The notes: generated by a model from the sequence alone, not told the origin. Positions 35,703 through 45,420 are shown, counted from the first letter of the stretch. The stretch is DNA of 64,000 nucleotides from CAYNRA01 sp046296415 (GCA_046296415.1 JBKBLN010000002.1:806001-870000); one strand, 5' to 3'. Numbers and translations: made by a program.

Positions 35703-37538
35703 GTGTTTAAACTTCTTCTCAAAGTAAGTTTGATTGGGCTTTTCAGTGGATTAATCTCCTACAAAAGCCCAGCTCAAAATTCGATTCATCGTTCCATTGC
35801 TTCTCAATTGAATCGACTCGATTCCCTGGGGAATCATTACCGAATTGTGTCATTTCATGTGGATTCCTCTTCTTTTTTTTACCATCAAAAACTGCTATTG
35901 GCTCAAAAACATAAACTAAAATCGAGTGAAGGTTTCGCTTACTTCGACTTGGCTTTTAATCAATATTTTTATAAACGAGACATTGATAGTACGCTTCGAT
36001 TAGCCACTTGTATCCTACCTCTAGCAGAAGCTGAAAAATCCAATCACCTGAAATCCAAATACTTTTATTTACTGTCCCTCGCTACCTTCAAACTCGGAGA
36101 AACCCAAGAGATGTTCAAACACTTGAAACAAACGATAGCTCTCGCCAATCAAACCGATGATGACGAATGGAAAGGAAAATGCTATGCAACCGCAGCCGTT
36201 TTTAGTAGTCAATTGAGCCACTTTGATTATGCCGAGTCCTGCTATCAGCAATGTCTGAAAATTTATGAAAAAGTGAATCTAGATGAATGGTTTTCACATG
36301 GCTTGGATTACTGTGATTTCTTGGAACGCCATCGAAATCAAAAACCATACTGGCTGTATCTAAAATTGAAAAAAAAGAAAGATGATTTAAAGAGGAGTCT
36401 CGGAGACTACGTTTATTTCAACGACCTAGCACGCTTGGCCACTAAGCTTAAGCAATTTAGCAAAGCGGAAAAGTATATCTTTCAATCCATTCAAACTAAA
36501 AAACATGCCTATACCGACACTTTGCGCCTTTTTCATGCCTACAAACACTTGGTCGAATTGTACGAAGCCTCCAACAATACAACTAAACAGCTCACTGCCC
36601 TCAAAAAATTTCATGAACTGGACACCTACATTTCTCGAAAAACTATTACCGAAAATAGTAAAATCCAATTGCTTAAAGTATCATCTCAATTTGATTTAGA
36701 AAAAAAAGAACATCAAATCGAAAATTTAAAGAATACCCAAAAAATACATCACACCTATTTACTTCTCGCGGTTGGTTTGGTCATTGCATTGCTCATTTTC
36801 CTGTGGACGTTACAAAAATCCAACCAAAAAATTGCGCAACAAAAAGAAGAATTACTCCGGCTAAATGCCACCAAGGACCGTCTATTTACCATTTTGTCTC
36901 ACGATCTTAGATCCCCCATTGCCAACCTACAAACGTTTATGAACCTCATCAATTGGGGCGCACTTAGCCAGAAGGAGTTCTCTGATTCCATTCAATTATT
37001 TGATCTGCAAATACGCCAGGTCAATCAGATGATGGAGAACCTTCTCCATTGGTCACTTTCGCAAATGGGGGGAATTCGCCCCAGAAAGACCAAAACTTAC
37101 CTTGCCCAAGTCACAGAAGAACAAATTCAAATTCTAAAACCTACCGCCCTCAAAAAAAATATCTCCATCCAAAACAAGATCGATACCTCAATTCATACCT
37201 TTCTAGACCCTCAACACCTTGCCATAATATTGCGAAATCTAATGCAAAATGCCATTAAATTCACTTTTCCTGATGGCATTATCGAAATTCAGGCTGAGGA
37301 AAAAAATAAAAAGATGTACCTGACCATCACAGATCCTGGCCTGGGTATTCCTGAAGATGTACTGGCTACACTTTTTCAACCTTCCAAAGAATCGACTCGT
37401 CTAGGAACTGCCCAAGAACAAGGCACAGGGATTGGCCTGGTCTTGGTAAAAGACCTGGTGGAAGCAAACGACGGCCAAATTTCCATCACCAGTCAACAGG
37501 GTACTGTTTGTACATTGATCTTCCCCATGATGGAATGA
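35703..37538 (+). CDS. TPR-containing membrane sensor histidine kinase
   Basis: 611 residues from GTG 35703, chosen because it begins a proper signal peptide (MFKLLLKVSLIGLFSGLIS). A helical TPR-like periplasmic region covers about 60-320. One membrane helix (YLLLAVGLVIALLIFLWTL) lies near residue 355, then a short coiled coil, HisKA with His400 in ILSHDLRSP, and HATPase_c (MQNAIKFTF, DPGLGIPED, GTGIGLVLVK). It presumably signals through a peptide or protein bound by the TPRs to the LytTR regulator upstream. It ends before a strong bidirectional terminator. Confidence 0.92.
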   Translation: MFKLLLKVSLIGLFSGLISYKSPAQNSIHRSIASQLNRLDSLGNHYRIVSFHVDSSSFFYHQKLLLAQKHKLKSSEGFAYFDLAFNQYFYKRDIDSTLRLATCILPLAEAEKSNHLKSKYFYLLSLATFKLGETQEMFKHLKQTIALANQTDDDEWKGKCYATAAVFSSQLSHFDYAESCYQQCLKIYEKVNLDEWFSHGLDYCDFLERHRNQKPYWLYLKLKKKKDDLKRSLGDYVYFNDLARLATKLKQFSKAEKYIFQSIQTKKHAYTDTLRLFHAYKHLVELYEASNNTTKQLTALKKFHELDTYISRKTITENSKIQLLKVSSQFDLEKKEHQIENLKNTQKIHHTYLLLAVGLVIALLIFLWTLQKSNQKIAQQKEELLRLNATKDRLFTILSHDLRSPIANLQTFMNLINWGALSQKEFSDSIQLFDLQIRQVNQMMENLLHWSLSQMGGIRPRKTKTYLAQVTEEQIQILKPTALKKNISIQNKIDTSIHTFLDPQHLAIILRNLMQNAIKFTFPDGIIEIQAEEKNKKMYLTITDPGLGIPEDVLATLFQPSKESTRLGTAQEQGTGIGLVLVKDLVEANDGQISITSQQGTVCTLIFPMME

Positions 37539-37541
37539 CAG

Positions 37542-37582
37542 AAAAAAAGGGTATGAAAATCGAATTTTCATACCCTTTTTAA
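37542..37582. terminator. Bidirectional terminator between sensor kinase and carB
   Basis: A perfect 17-base stem (37544-37560 with 37564-37580) around CGA has A-rich left and T-rich right arms, so it serves both converging genes. Confidence 0.92.
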
Positions 37583-37597
37583 AATTAGCTTATTCAT

Positions 37598-40441
37598 TTA
37601 CCGACTCATATACATATGACGCTCCGAATACACCTTCCGGAAGAAATCATCTTTTAAATCCTCGATAAAGTAAATTCCCTCACCCGTCGATTTCATTTCA
37701 GGCCCCAATTCTTTATTGACATTCGGGAACTTATTAAATGAGAATACCGGGATTTTAATCGCATATCCCTTTTTAACCGGTTGGAAATCAAAATCCGTCA
37801 CTTTCTTCTCACCCAACATGACCTTGGTGGCGTAATTCACATAGGGCTCTTGATACGCTTTGCAAATAAACGGAACCGTGCGCGATGCGCGTGGATTCGC
37901 TTCGATCACATATACTTTTTCATCTTTAATCGCGAACTGAATATTGATCAAGCCCTTCGTATCCAAGGCAATCGCAATTTTCTTGGTATAGGTTTCGATC
38001 TGTTCGATCACTGCCGGACTCAAATCAAATGCCGGAAGTACCGCATACGAATCCCCGGAATGAATTCCGGCCGGTTCGATATGCTCCATAATCCCGATGA
38101 TGTACGCATTTTCGCCATCACAAATAGCATCTGCCTCCGCTTCAATGGCATTTTCCAAGAAATGATCCAAAAGAATGTTGTTATCGGGGATATCATTCAG
38201 AATTTTCACTACATGTTGCTCCAACTCTTGCTCGTTGATGACGATTTTCATGCTTTGGCCTCCCAATACGTACGATGGACGAACCAACAGAGGAAAACCA
38301 AGCGATTTCGCCACCTCAACGGCACGATCTGAGGTACGAACTGTATCGAACAAAGGATATGGAATCTCCAATTCCCGCAACTTCTCCGAGAAACGACCTC
38401 GATCTTCTGCTAAATCTAGGGCCTCATACGACGTTCCAATAATCTTCACGCCATATTTGGTTAGCTTCTCGGCCATTTTAAGGGCTGTCTGACCACCTAA
38501 TTGAACAATGACCCCCTCCGGCTTTTCATGACGAATAATATCGTACACATGCTCCCAAAATACAGGTTCGAAGTACAACTTATCCGCAATATCTGGATCT
38601 GTAGAAACCGTCTCAGGATTGCAATTGATCATGATCGTTTCATACCCACACTCTTTGGCGGCTAGAACCCCATGCACACAGGAGTAATCAAACTCAATGC
38701 CTTGACCAATCCGGTTGGGTCCTGACCCCAAAACCACAATTTTCTTCCGATCAGAAACGATGGACTCATTGTCGGGATGTTCGGATGAAACATTAAATGT
38801 GGAATAATAATAAGGTGTTTTGGCCTCAAACTCGGCAGCGCATGTATCCACACATTTGTAGGCCCGATTGATTCCCAGATCCTGCCGTCTTTGGAAAACC
38901 TCACTTTCCAAACAATGGAGAATGTGCGCCAATTGCCGATCGGCATAACCTTTTTGCTTCGCTGAAAGCAACAAATCGGCAGGAAGTTGTTCTATTTTAT
39001 ATTTTTCAATCTCCTTTTCTAAGATCAAAAGTTCCTCAATTTGACGCAAGAACCAAGCATCAATTTTGGTCAATTTTTGAATGGTATTGAAAGACAACCC
39101 CGCCTTGAAGGCATCATAAATATGAAACAAGCGATTCCAAGAAGGATTGGCCAAACTTTGTTTTAACTTCTCTTGATCACGTTCCTCTTTGCCATCCGCT
39201 CCCAATCCATTCCGACGAATTTCCAATGATTGACAGGCCTTTTGCAATGCCTCTTGAAAATTACGTCCAATACCCATGGTCTCGCCTACCGACTTCATTT
39301 GTAGACCCAGTCGGCGATCCGAACCAGGGAACTTATCGAAATTCCACCGAGGAACCTTCACAATAACATAATCTATAGCTGGCTCAAAGAAGGCTGAAGT
39401 TGAACCCGTAATTGGATTAATCAATTCATCCAAATTATATCCAATCGCCATTTTGGCAGCAATTTTCGCAATAGGATACCCCGTTGCTTTTGAAGCAAGC
39501 GCCGAAGAACGACTCACCCGAGGATTGATCTCAATCGCGATGATTTCATCGTTCTCAGGATTTAAAGAAAACTGCACGTTACACCCCCCCGCAAACTGAC
39601 CAATTCCATTCATCATCAGGATGGCCATATTTCGCATTTTTTGATAAATGGTATCGGGCAATGTCATGGCTGGGGCCACGGTGATCGAGTCTCCTGTATG
39701 CACCCCCATGGGATCAAAGTTTTCGATCGTACAGATAATGGCAATATTCCCTTTATTGTCCCGCAATAACTCCAATTCATATTCTTTCCAACCCAAAATG
39801 GACTGTTCAACCAACACCTCATGGACCGGAGAGGCATGTAAACCACTATCAAGTGCTTTATCAAATTCCTCAGGTGAATTAACAAAGCCTCCACCCGTTC
39901 CGCCTAACGTAAAGGAAGGTCTGATGACCAATGGAAATCCAATTTCCTGCGCAATCTCTTTTCCTTCCAGAAAAGATCGAGCGGTGCGACCTTTGCAAAC
40001 TCCAACACCTAGTTCCAACATTTTTAATCGGAACTTCTCACGGTCCTCCGTCGTCTCAATGGCTTTAATATCCACTCCAATGATCTGAACGTTATACTTG
40101 GACCATACGCCAGCTTGATCGCACTCGATCGCTAAATTTAAAGCAGTCTGGCCACCCATCGTTGGTAACACCGCATCGATCGGTCGACCCATCGCTTGGT
40201 GTTTCTCTAAAATTTCGATGATGGACTTTTTCTCTAATGGCTTCAAATAGACGTGATCCGCATTCATGGGATCCGTCATAATGGTAGCTGGATTGGAATT
40301 AATCAGCGACACCTCTATGCCCTCCTCCCGAAGGGAACGAGCGGCTTGTGAGCCAGAGTAATCAAATTCACAGGCTTGACCAATGATGATCGGTCCGGAA
40401 CCGATAATCAGGATGGAAGAAAGGTGGGGATTTTTAGGCAT
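37598..40441 (-). CDS. carB: Carbamoyl-phosphate synthase large subunit
   Basis: 947 residues from ATG 40441. The TTG frame at 40480 would start inside a perfect promoter element and is rejected. Two homologous ATP-grasp halves are clear: ILIIGSGPIIIGQACEFDYSGSQ at the N-terminus and VVLGSGPNRIGQGIEFDYSCVHG in the middle, each with VRPSxxLGG and NPRxSRS-type loops. It makes carbamoyl phosphate from bicarbonate, ATP and glutamine-derived ammonia for pyrimidine and arginine synthesis. It is a little shorter than the about 1070 residues of E. coli, mainly lacking the C-terminal allosteric MGS domain, as commonly seen in Bacteroidota. carA is not nearby. Confidence 0.95.
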   Translation of the reverse strand: MPKNPHLSSILIIGSGPIIIGQACEFDYSGSQAARSLREEGIEVSLINSNPATIMTDPMNADHVYLKPLEKKSIIEILEKHQAMGRPIDAVLPTMGGQTALNLAIECDQAGVWSKYNVQIIGVDIKAIETTEDREKFRLKMLELGVGVCKGRTARSFLEGKEIAQEIGFPLVIRPSFTLGGTGGGFVNSPEEFDKALDSGLHASPVHEVLVEQSILGWKEYELELLRDNKGNIAIICTIENFDPMGVHTGDSITVAPAMTLPDTIYQKMRNMAILMMNGIGQFAGGCNVQFSLNPENDEIIAIEINPRVSRSSALASKATGYPIAKIAAKMAIGYNLDELINPITGSTSAFFEPAIDYVIVKVPRWNFDKFPGSDRRLGLQMKSVGETMGIGRNFQEALQKACQSLEIRRNGLGADGKEERDQEKLKQSLANPSWNRLFHIYDAFKAGLSFNTIQKLTKIDAWFLRQIEELLILEKEIEKYKIEQLPADLLLSAKQKGYADRQLAHILHCLESEVFQRRQDLGINRAYKCVDTCAAEFEAKTPYYYSTFNVSSEHPDNESIVSDRKKIVVLGSGPNRIGQGIEFDYSCVHGVLAAKECGYETIMINCNPETVSTDPDIADKLYFEPVFWEHVYDIIRHEKPEGVIVQLGGQTALKMAEKLTKYGVKIIGTSYEALDLAEDRGRFSEKLRELEIPYPLFDTVRTSDRAVEVAKSLGFPLLVRPSYVLGGQSMKIVINEQELEQHVVKILNDIPDNNILLDHFLENAIEAEADAICDGENAYIIGIMEHIEPAGIHSGDSYAVLPAFDLSPAVIEQIETYTKKIAIALDTKGLINIQFAIKDEKVYVIEANPRASRTVPFICKAYQEPYVNYATKVMLGEKKVTDFDFQPVKKGYAIKIPVFSFNKFPNVNKELGPEMKSTGEGIYFIEDLKDDFFRKVYSERHMYMSR

Positions 40442-40477
40442 TTTTTGAGAAGGGATTTCGATTTTCACATCGAAGCA

Positions 40478-40485
40478 CAAAGTTA
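40478..40485 (-). promoter_or_regulatory. Bacteroidota-type -7 element of carB
   Basis: The minus strand reads TAACTTTG, an exact TAnnTTTG, 36 bases before the carB ATG at 40441. No good -33 TTG was seen. Confidence 0.5.
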
Positions 40486-40548
40486 AAGGACTTTTCCTTT
40501 AAATGGAGATAAATCCCCAAAAAATCCAAATTTTCCCTACCTTGCTTA

Positions 40549-42123
40549 CTATACGTTAGCTCTTGGTGGAACCATGACCACTTTTTCTTTGTCGATGATT
40601 ACTGCCCCATCCGCCAAACCTTTTGCCTTTCGAACATATTTTTTAGGTGTCACAATGACTGCGGCCAATGACTCATTTCGAGCCTTCGAATAATACGCCG
40701 CCAAACCAGCTGCTGCCTCAATTACCGGGGTAGGGAATGCCTTGCCCGCTTGGTGCTTAATCAGTACATGAGAACCTTGGACATCGCGTGCATGAAGCCA
40801 CAAATCCTCCTTAAATGAAAAACGCTGTGTCAACAAATCATTATTTTTCGCATTGCGCCCCACCAAAATCTCAAAACCCAAACATTCAAATCGCTTAAAT
40901 AAAGGAGAATCTCCAACCTGATTTGGCTCTGCATTTCTCCATTCCCTTTTTACTAAGGTTCGCAAAGATTTCAATGTCGTTTGGTCCCGAATTTGACTTA
41001 GCTGCTCTTGCAATCGCACCAATGCCTCCTCTCGAGCTAAAATGTTTTCTTCCAGTTTATCTTGCTCAATCTTTTCATTCTTAGCTTTTCGATAATACCA
41101 TTCCGCATTTTTCTGTGGTGATACGTCCGCTTTAAGCTTAATTTTGACTGTTTTCCCTTCCTCATACAAATTAGGCAATTCCACTTCGCTGCAATCTGGC
41201 CCAATTTCATGTAAAAATGACATCAAAATATGCCCAATCTGTTCTAAACTAAGTCCACTTTCTCGCTGAGATAACCGAGCATATTGTTGCTGTAAATAGG
41301 CTTCCGTCAGTTTTATTTCTTTTTCAACTTTTCGAATCCAAGTGCTTTTTTCTTTGGCCAACGTGTAAACCTGCTGAAAGCGAGAAACAAAGGCATTTCC
41401 TGCCTCCAATGGATCATCAAAGAAAACGAATTGTGGGTCATCTGGGGGGAACAATGACAAAAACGGAATTTGTTGGTCATCTACCCCCAGGTAAAATCCA
41501 TTGGGTGTCTCCAGTTGCTGGATAATCTCTTGCCATCCTGTCCACCGCTCAGATAAATCCATACTGGATAAAACTTCTTTCCGAAGAGTAAAATACGTAA
41601 CCACCCATTTCCCCAAAGTAGGATATAAGGCCTGGATATTACCATCCGACTCGATAAATGCAGCAAATGATTGGTCGATCGGTCTACTCAATTGAGAAAG
41701 CGTCCAATCAAAATCGGTTTTTAAATGACTATTGAATACATACTTGATTTTTTCACCTTCAAATACGAGCCAATTAGGTCGATTTCCATGAAACTTTCCA
41801 ACCAAATGAAAATCACCCGCCAAAGTAATCACCAAAACTCGTTCATTAGCCGGCACCCAAACTCGTTCTACTTGAAAACCATATAGGTCAGTCCATAAAT
41901 CAACCGAATTACGTCGCGCGCGTTCAAATTGGTCTGGAAATAGTAAGGCTGAAAATTGACTTCCCAATTGAGCCTTGATAAAAAATCGTTGGTTCTCGCG
42001 ATGAAACTCGAGCACGAGCTCATCCTTATCTTGACTAAACGCTACATGTAAATTCCCTCCTACTAACTTACGTTGTAACGTGGGAAGAAGCGCTTTGAAA
42101 AAATAATGGTTCGTGTGCATCAT
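40549..42123 (-). CDS. rqcH: NFACT family ribosome quality-control protein RqcH
   Basis: 524 residues from ATG 42123, which overlaps the stop of the upstream phosphatase as ATGA. The NFACT-N domain, a long coiled coil (about residues 270-400), and the C-terminal NFACT-R domain with the signature LWLHARDVQGSHVLIKH are present. RqcH binds stalled 50S-peptidyl-tRNA complexes and adds alanine tails, marking the peptide for degradation; older databases call it fibronectin-binding protein. It lies behind the ribosomal protein operon, a sensible place for a ribosome rescue factor. Confidence 0.93.
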   Translation of the reverse strand: MMHTNHYFFKALLPTLQRKLVGGNLHVAFSQDKDELVLEFHRENQRFFIKAQLGSQFSALLFPDQFERARRNSVDLWTDLYGFQVERVWVPANERVLVITLAGDFHLVGKFHGNRPNWLVFEGEKIKYVFNSHLKTDFDWTLSQLSRPIDQSFAAFIESDGNIQALYPTLGKWVVTYFTLRKEVLSSMDLSERWTGWQEIIQQLETPNGFYLGVDDQQIPFLSLFPPDDPQFVFFDDPLEAGNAFVSRFQQVYTLAKEKSTWIRKVEKEIKLTEAYLQQQYARLSQRESGLSLEQIGHILMSFLHEIGPDCSEVELPNLYEEGKTVKIKLKADVSPQKNAEWYYRKAKNEKIEQDKLEENILAREEALVRLQEQLSQIRDQTTLKSLRTLVKREWRNAEPNQVGDSPLFKRFECLGFEILVGRNAKNNDLLTQRFSFKEDLWLHARDVQGSHVLIKHQAGKAFPTPVIEAAAGLAAYYSKARNESLAAVIVTPKKYVRKAKGLADGAVIIDKEKVVMVPPRANV

Positions 42124-43046
42124 ACGGCAAATGTATAACAAGCCCCTTCTTTTAAGGAGTATCGTGAAACAACAATTTCCCTTAAATGATACGATTGAAT
42201 CAAATGATCAATGAAAACGACCGCGACAGGCATCATCCCAGACCTCAGGGGAATCATACCGGGCAATTCACGGCGCTGGGATTCATTTCGGGATACTATT
42301 TCTTTCTTCAAAAGATCAAATCCCACTAGAGGCAATGTAAAATGAGTTTTTTCAGAAGGCGGCAACTTCCCTTCAGTATTCATCCACCACATATCCACCA
42401 ACGTATCAAAAGAACCTGAAGATCCAATCAAAATCTCCGGAGCATATTGATGTACCGCATTCGTCACAGGTAAAAGGACCTCTCGAAAGTAAGTCTGCAT
42501 GCGATCAACAGCCGATGAAGGCAATGGGTCATATTGATGAAAGCGTTCCATTAATCGCAATCCACCAATCTCTAAACTGGTCTTCCAAACCACCTCCTGG
42601 TGATTCGTTAAAATAAATTCTATACTTCCGCCTCCAATATCAACAATCATTGAAGGTCTTTGAACTGGGTAAGCAGCCTGAATTCCTTTGAAGATAAGAG
42701 AGGCTTCTTCCTGACCCGAAATAACCTCAACTCGTATACCAGTCTCTTGTAAAACCCGATCCAAAAACAATGCCGAGTTGGGTGCTTGACGCAAAGCACT
42801 AGTTCCAAAGGCCCGAAACTGGGTCACATGATACCGATCTAATTTCTCTTTAAACTGAGATAAAATGGCTATACCACGATCCATCGCTTCAGGTAATAAG
42901 CCCTCCTTCCCGAATCCACCTTCACCTATTTTGGCAGGTAAAGACAAAGTAAAGACAGGAACTATTTTCTGATCTTCCCAATAAAATAAGATCAAATGAA
43001 AGGTGTTTGAACCTAAATCCATCACACCAAATACAGGTTTATTCAT
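42120..43046 (-). CDS. Ppx/GppA family exopolyphosphatase/phosphatase
   Basis: 308 residues of the actin-like ASKHA fold, with phosphate loop MDLGSNTFHLILF near the start and the second motif IVDIGGGSIEF near residue 140. It hydrolyses polyphosphate or pppGpp, linking it to stringent control. The length matches the short Ppx1-like bacterial forms without the C-terminal HD domain. It begins only 5 bases after the T-run of the ribosomal operon terminator and overlaps rqcH, so both are likely served by read-through. Confidence 0.9.
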   Translation of the reverse strand: MNKPVFGVMDLGSNTFHLILFYWEDQKIVPVFTLSLPAKIGEGGFGKEGLLPEAMDRGIAILSQFKEKLDRYHVTQFRAFGTSALRQAPNSALFLDRVLQETGIRVEVISGQEEASLIFKGIQAAYPVQRPSMIVDIGGGSIEFILTNHQEVVWKTSLEIGGLRLMERFHQYDPLPSSAVDRMQTYFREVLLPVTNAVHQYAPEILIGSSGSFDTLVDMWWMNTEGKLPPSEKTHFTLPLVGFDLLKKEIVSRNESQRRELPGMIPLRSGMMPVAVVFIDHLIQSYHLREIVVSRYSLKEGACYTFAV

Positions 43047-43050
43047 AGGT

Positions 43051-43084
43051 AAAAATAAAAAGAGGCTACCCGAAGGTAGCCTCT
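43051..43084 (-). terminator. Terminator of the ribosomal protein operon
   Basis: On the minus strand a perfect 10-base stem AGAGGCTACC/GGTAGCCTCT with a stable TTCG tetraloop is followed by TTTTATTTTT. It lies 19 bases after the rplQ stop. Confidence 0.93.
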
Positions 43085-43103
43085 TCTATTTAAAGTAAGA
43101 AAA

Positions 43104-43607
43104 TTAATCCTCTTTGGTTTCTTCTGCAGCTGGTGCCTCCGTGGCTTCCACTTCAGAAGTTGCCTCATCAGATTTTTTCTTTCCACCACGACGGCTACGA
43201 CGAGTAGTGGCTTTGGCTTCTTCTTCAACAACCGCGGTAGCAATCGCCGCATTGAAATCAACAAATTCAATCATGGCAACTTCAGCACCATCACCTTGAC
43301 GAGTGCCAAGTTTGATGATCCGAGTATAACCACCATTACGTTCAGCCACTTTCTCAGCAATTTCACCAAAAAGAGTGGTGATTGCTTCCTTATCTTGAAG
43401 ATAAGAGAAAACGGTCCGACGGTTGTGCGTCGAATCATTTTTACCCTTAGTAACTAAGGGCTCGATGTACTTACGCAACTCCTTCGCTTTAGGAAGGGTC
43501 GTCTCAATACGTTTTGCTTTAATCAATGAAACGGCCATATTAGCCAACATTGCTTCGCGGTGGGATTTAGTTCTCCCTAAGTGATTTACTTTTTTTCCGT
43601 GTCTCAT
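43104..43607 (-). CDS. rplQ: 50S ribosomal protein L17
   Basis: 167 residues. The core L17 domain covers residues 1-115 (MRHGKKVNHLGRTKSHREAML through TRIIKLGTRQGDGAEVAMIE). A low-complexity charged tail of about 45 residues is rich in Lys/Arg then Glu/Ala, longer than the E. coli protein but usual in Bacteroidota. It sits around the exit tunnel of the 50S subunit. It is last gene of the long operon. Confidence 0.96.
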   Translation of the reverse strand: MRHGKKVNHLGRTKSHREAMLANMAVSLIKAKRIETTLPKAKELRKYIEPLVTKGKNDSTHNRRTVFSYLQDKEAITTLFGEIAEKVAERNGGYTRIIKLGTRQGDGAEVAMIEFVDFNAAIATAVVEEEAKATTRRSRRGGKKKSDEATSEVEATEAPAAEETKED

Positions 43608-43700
43608 TGGAAAATAATTCGTAAGTAACGGTTAGATATTGGTTTGCAGCGAACTGAAATATCCACCTATTACGATGTTAAAATTAAACTAATGCTGCTT

Positions 43701-44690
43701 TTATTCTTCGTCCAAACGGTATTTTATAACGTCCATACCAAATTGAAGGCCTTTTTCAGCCACCAATTGCTCAAGTTCAGTTAAGGACTTTTTACCAAAA
43801 TTCCGGAATTTCATCATATCGGCTACCTCAAGGCGAACAAGATCTCCAAGGGTACGAATATCGGCCGATTTCAAACAGTTGTACGCACGAACCGATAGGT
43901 CTAAGTCTTGCAAAGAAGTCTTCAATAGCTTGCGCATGTGAAGGAATTCCTCATCCACAACATTAGCATCCTCATCATTTTTCGTGTCAAACACCATGTT
44001 CTCATCGGTGAATTTAAGAAAATGCTGAATCAAAATATTAGCGGACTCTTGAAGAGCACGCTCAGGATGAATAGAACCATCCGTTTTGATTTCCAACAAA
44101 AGTTTTTCATAATCCGTCCGTTGCTCAACCCGTGTATTCTCTACCGTAAACTTAACGTTTTTGATAGGAGTATAAATTGAATCCACCGAAATAAATCCGA
44201 TAGGAAGATCATTGTGCTTGTGCTCTTCCGATTGAACATAACCACGGCCCTTATCGACAACAATCTCAAATTCAATTTCTTTGGAATCGTCCAAACGGGC
44301 CAATACCAATTCCGGATTCAGAATTTCAAAACTTTGAGTGAATTTTGCGATATCTCCCGCCTTCAATTCCGTTTGGTTTTTGACCCGAACCGTGATTTTA
44401 TTATCTATGTATTCAGAAACTTTCTTGAACCGAACTTGTTTCATGTTCAAAATAATTTCAGTCACATCATCCACAACCCCTTCGATCGAAGAGAATTCAT
44501 GTTGAACACCCGGAAATCTCACAGCCGTAATTGCATACCCTTCCAAGGAAGAAAGCAAAATTCGACGTAGAGCATTACCAATGGTCACACCATAGCCTCG
44601 CTCGAGTGGTTTAAACTCGAAAAAACCATGGAAGTCGTCGGCTTTCTCCATGACGACTTTATCGGGCATTTGAAATGCTAAAATTGACAT
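43701..44690 (-). CDS. rpoA: RNA polymerase alpha subunit
   Basis: 329 residues with the assembly domain (NALRRILLSSLEGYAI, about 10-230), a flexible linker rich in Asp/Glu, and the C-terminal DNA/activator-contacting domain (about 255-320, LSVRAYNCLKSADIRTLGDLV). Alpha dimers start polymerase assembly. It is preceded by a 108-base spacer with three inverted repeats and followed 93 bases later by rplQ. Confidence 0.97.
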   Translation of the reverse strand: MSILAFQMPDKVVMEKADDFHGFFEFKPLERGYGVTIGNALRRILLSSLEGYAITAVRFPGVQHEFSSIEGVVDDVTEIILNMKQVRFKKVSEYIDNKITVRVKNQTELKAGDIAKFTQSFEILNPELVLARLDDSKEIEFEIVVDKGRGYVQSEEHKHNDLPIGFISVDSIYTPIKNVKFTVENTRVEQRTDYEKLLLEIKTDGSIHPERALQESANILIQHFLKFTDENMVFDTKNDEDANVVDEEFLHMRKLLKTSLQDLDLSVRAYNCLKSADIRTLGDLVRLEVADMMKFRNFGKKSLTELEQLVAEKGLQFGMDVIKYRLDEE

Positions 44691-44703
44691 ACTGTGGTGT
44701 ATA

Positions 44704-44779
44704 TTTCGTTAACGAAAAGAATTTGGGACTATCCCAAAAAACAATGCAAAGCCATCACCGAAAAGACTTCGGAGATGGC
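44704..44779 (-). other. Structured rpsD-rpoA spacer with three inverted repeats
   Basis: Three perfect or near-perfect elements lie in a row. A stem of 6+5 bases with one mismatch is at 44751-44779 (GCCATC..GATGGC, inner CCGAA..TTCGG). A 7-base stem TTTGGGA..TCCCAAA is at 44722-44738. A 14-base palindrome TTTCGTT/AACGAAA is at 44704-44717. They may bind S4, process mRNA or set rpoA levels. Confidence 0.6.
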
Positions 44780-44798
44780 ATCGCAAAGCTTGGAATGA

Positions 44799-45404
44799 TT
44801 ACTTGTTGTACAACTCGACAACCGCTTGATCATTGAAGTTCTCAGGGATAGCATCTCTCTCAGGATAGCTTACGAACTTCCCAACCAAATCAGTCGAGTT
44901 CCACTCCAACCAGCTGTAACGCTTCGAGGAATGACTTCCTAGGCTTTCAGTGATGGCTTCGAGAGCTTTCGATTTCTCCCGAACTCCCACCAATTGCCCT
45001 GGTTTTACAAGAGTTGAAGGAACGTTTACAACCGCTCCATCCAAAACAATGTGTTTATGTGCCACCAATTGACGTGCCGCACGACGTGTAGGAGCGATAC
45101 CCAAACGGTACACTACGTTGTCAAGTCGCGACTCACACAATTGAATCAAGTTGGTACCCGTTTGACCTGGACGAACCGAAGCCAAATGGAAGGTGCGTGC
45201 AAACTGACGCTCCAAAATACCATACGTATATTTCACTTTTTGCTTCTCTTGAAGCTGCAATGCATATTCCGATTTCTTACCACGACGACCACGGCCATGC
45301 TGACCTGGAGCGTAGTTCTTTTTTTGTAAAGCTTTAGAATGACCTAAAACTGGCTCTCCAAATTTACGGGAGATTTTAGCCTTTGGACCTGTATAACGTG
45401 CCAT
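44799..45404 (-). CDS. rpsD: 30S ribosomal protein S4
   Basis: 201 residues beginning MARYTGPKAKISRKFGEPV, with the S4 RNA-binding domain in the middle (RLDNVVYRLGIAPTRRAARQLVAHKHI). It nucleates 30S assembly on 16S rRNA and in other bacteria represses its own operon. The structured spacers on both sides (45421-45455 and 44704-44779) could be its targets. No zinc-finger N-terminus is present. Confidence 0.97.
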   Translation of the reverse strand: MARYTGPKAKISRKFGEPVLGHSKALQKKNYAPGQHGRGRRGKKSEYALQLQEKQKVKYTYGILERQFARTFHLASVRPGQTGTNLIQLCESRLDNVVYRLGIAPTRRAARQLVAHKHIVLDGAVVNVPSTLVKPGQLVGVREKSKALEAITESLGSHSSKRYSWLEWNSTDLVGKFVSYPERDAIPENFNDQAVVELYNK

Positions 45405-45420
45405 ATAAATTGATTAGAAT

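Noticed and set aside
37781..38332. 183-codon plus-strand frame opposite carB
   Set aside because: Opposite a strongly conserved ATP-grasp domain; low-complexity histidine/arginine-rich peptide with no promoter or family signature.
40442..40480. Longer carB start at the TTG
   Set aside because: It overlaps the TAACTTTG promoter element and adds residues outside the conserved N-terminus.
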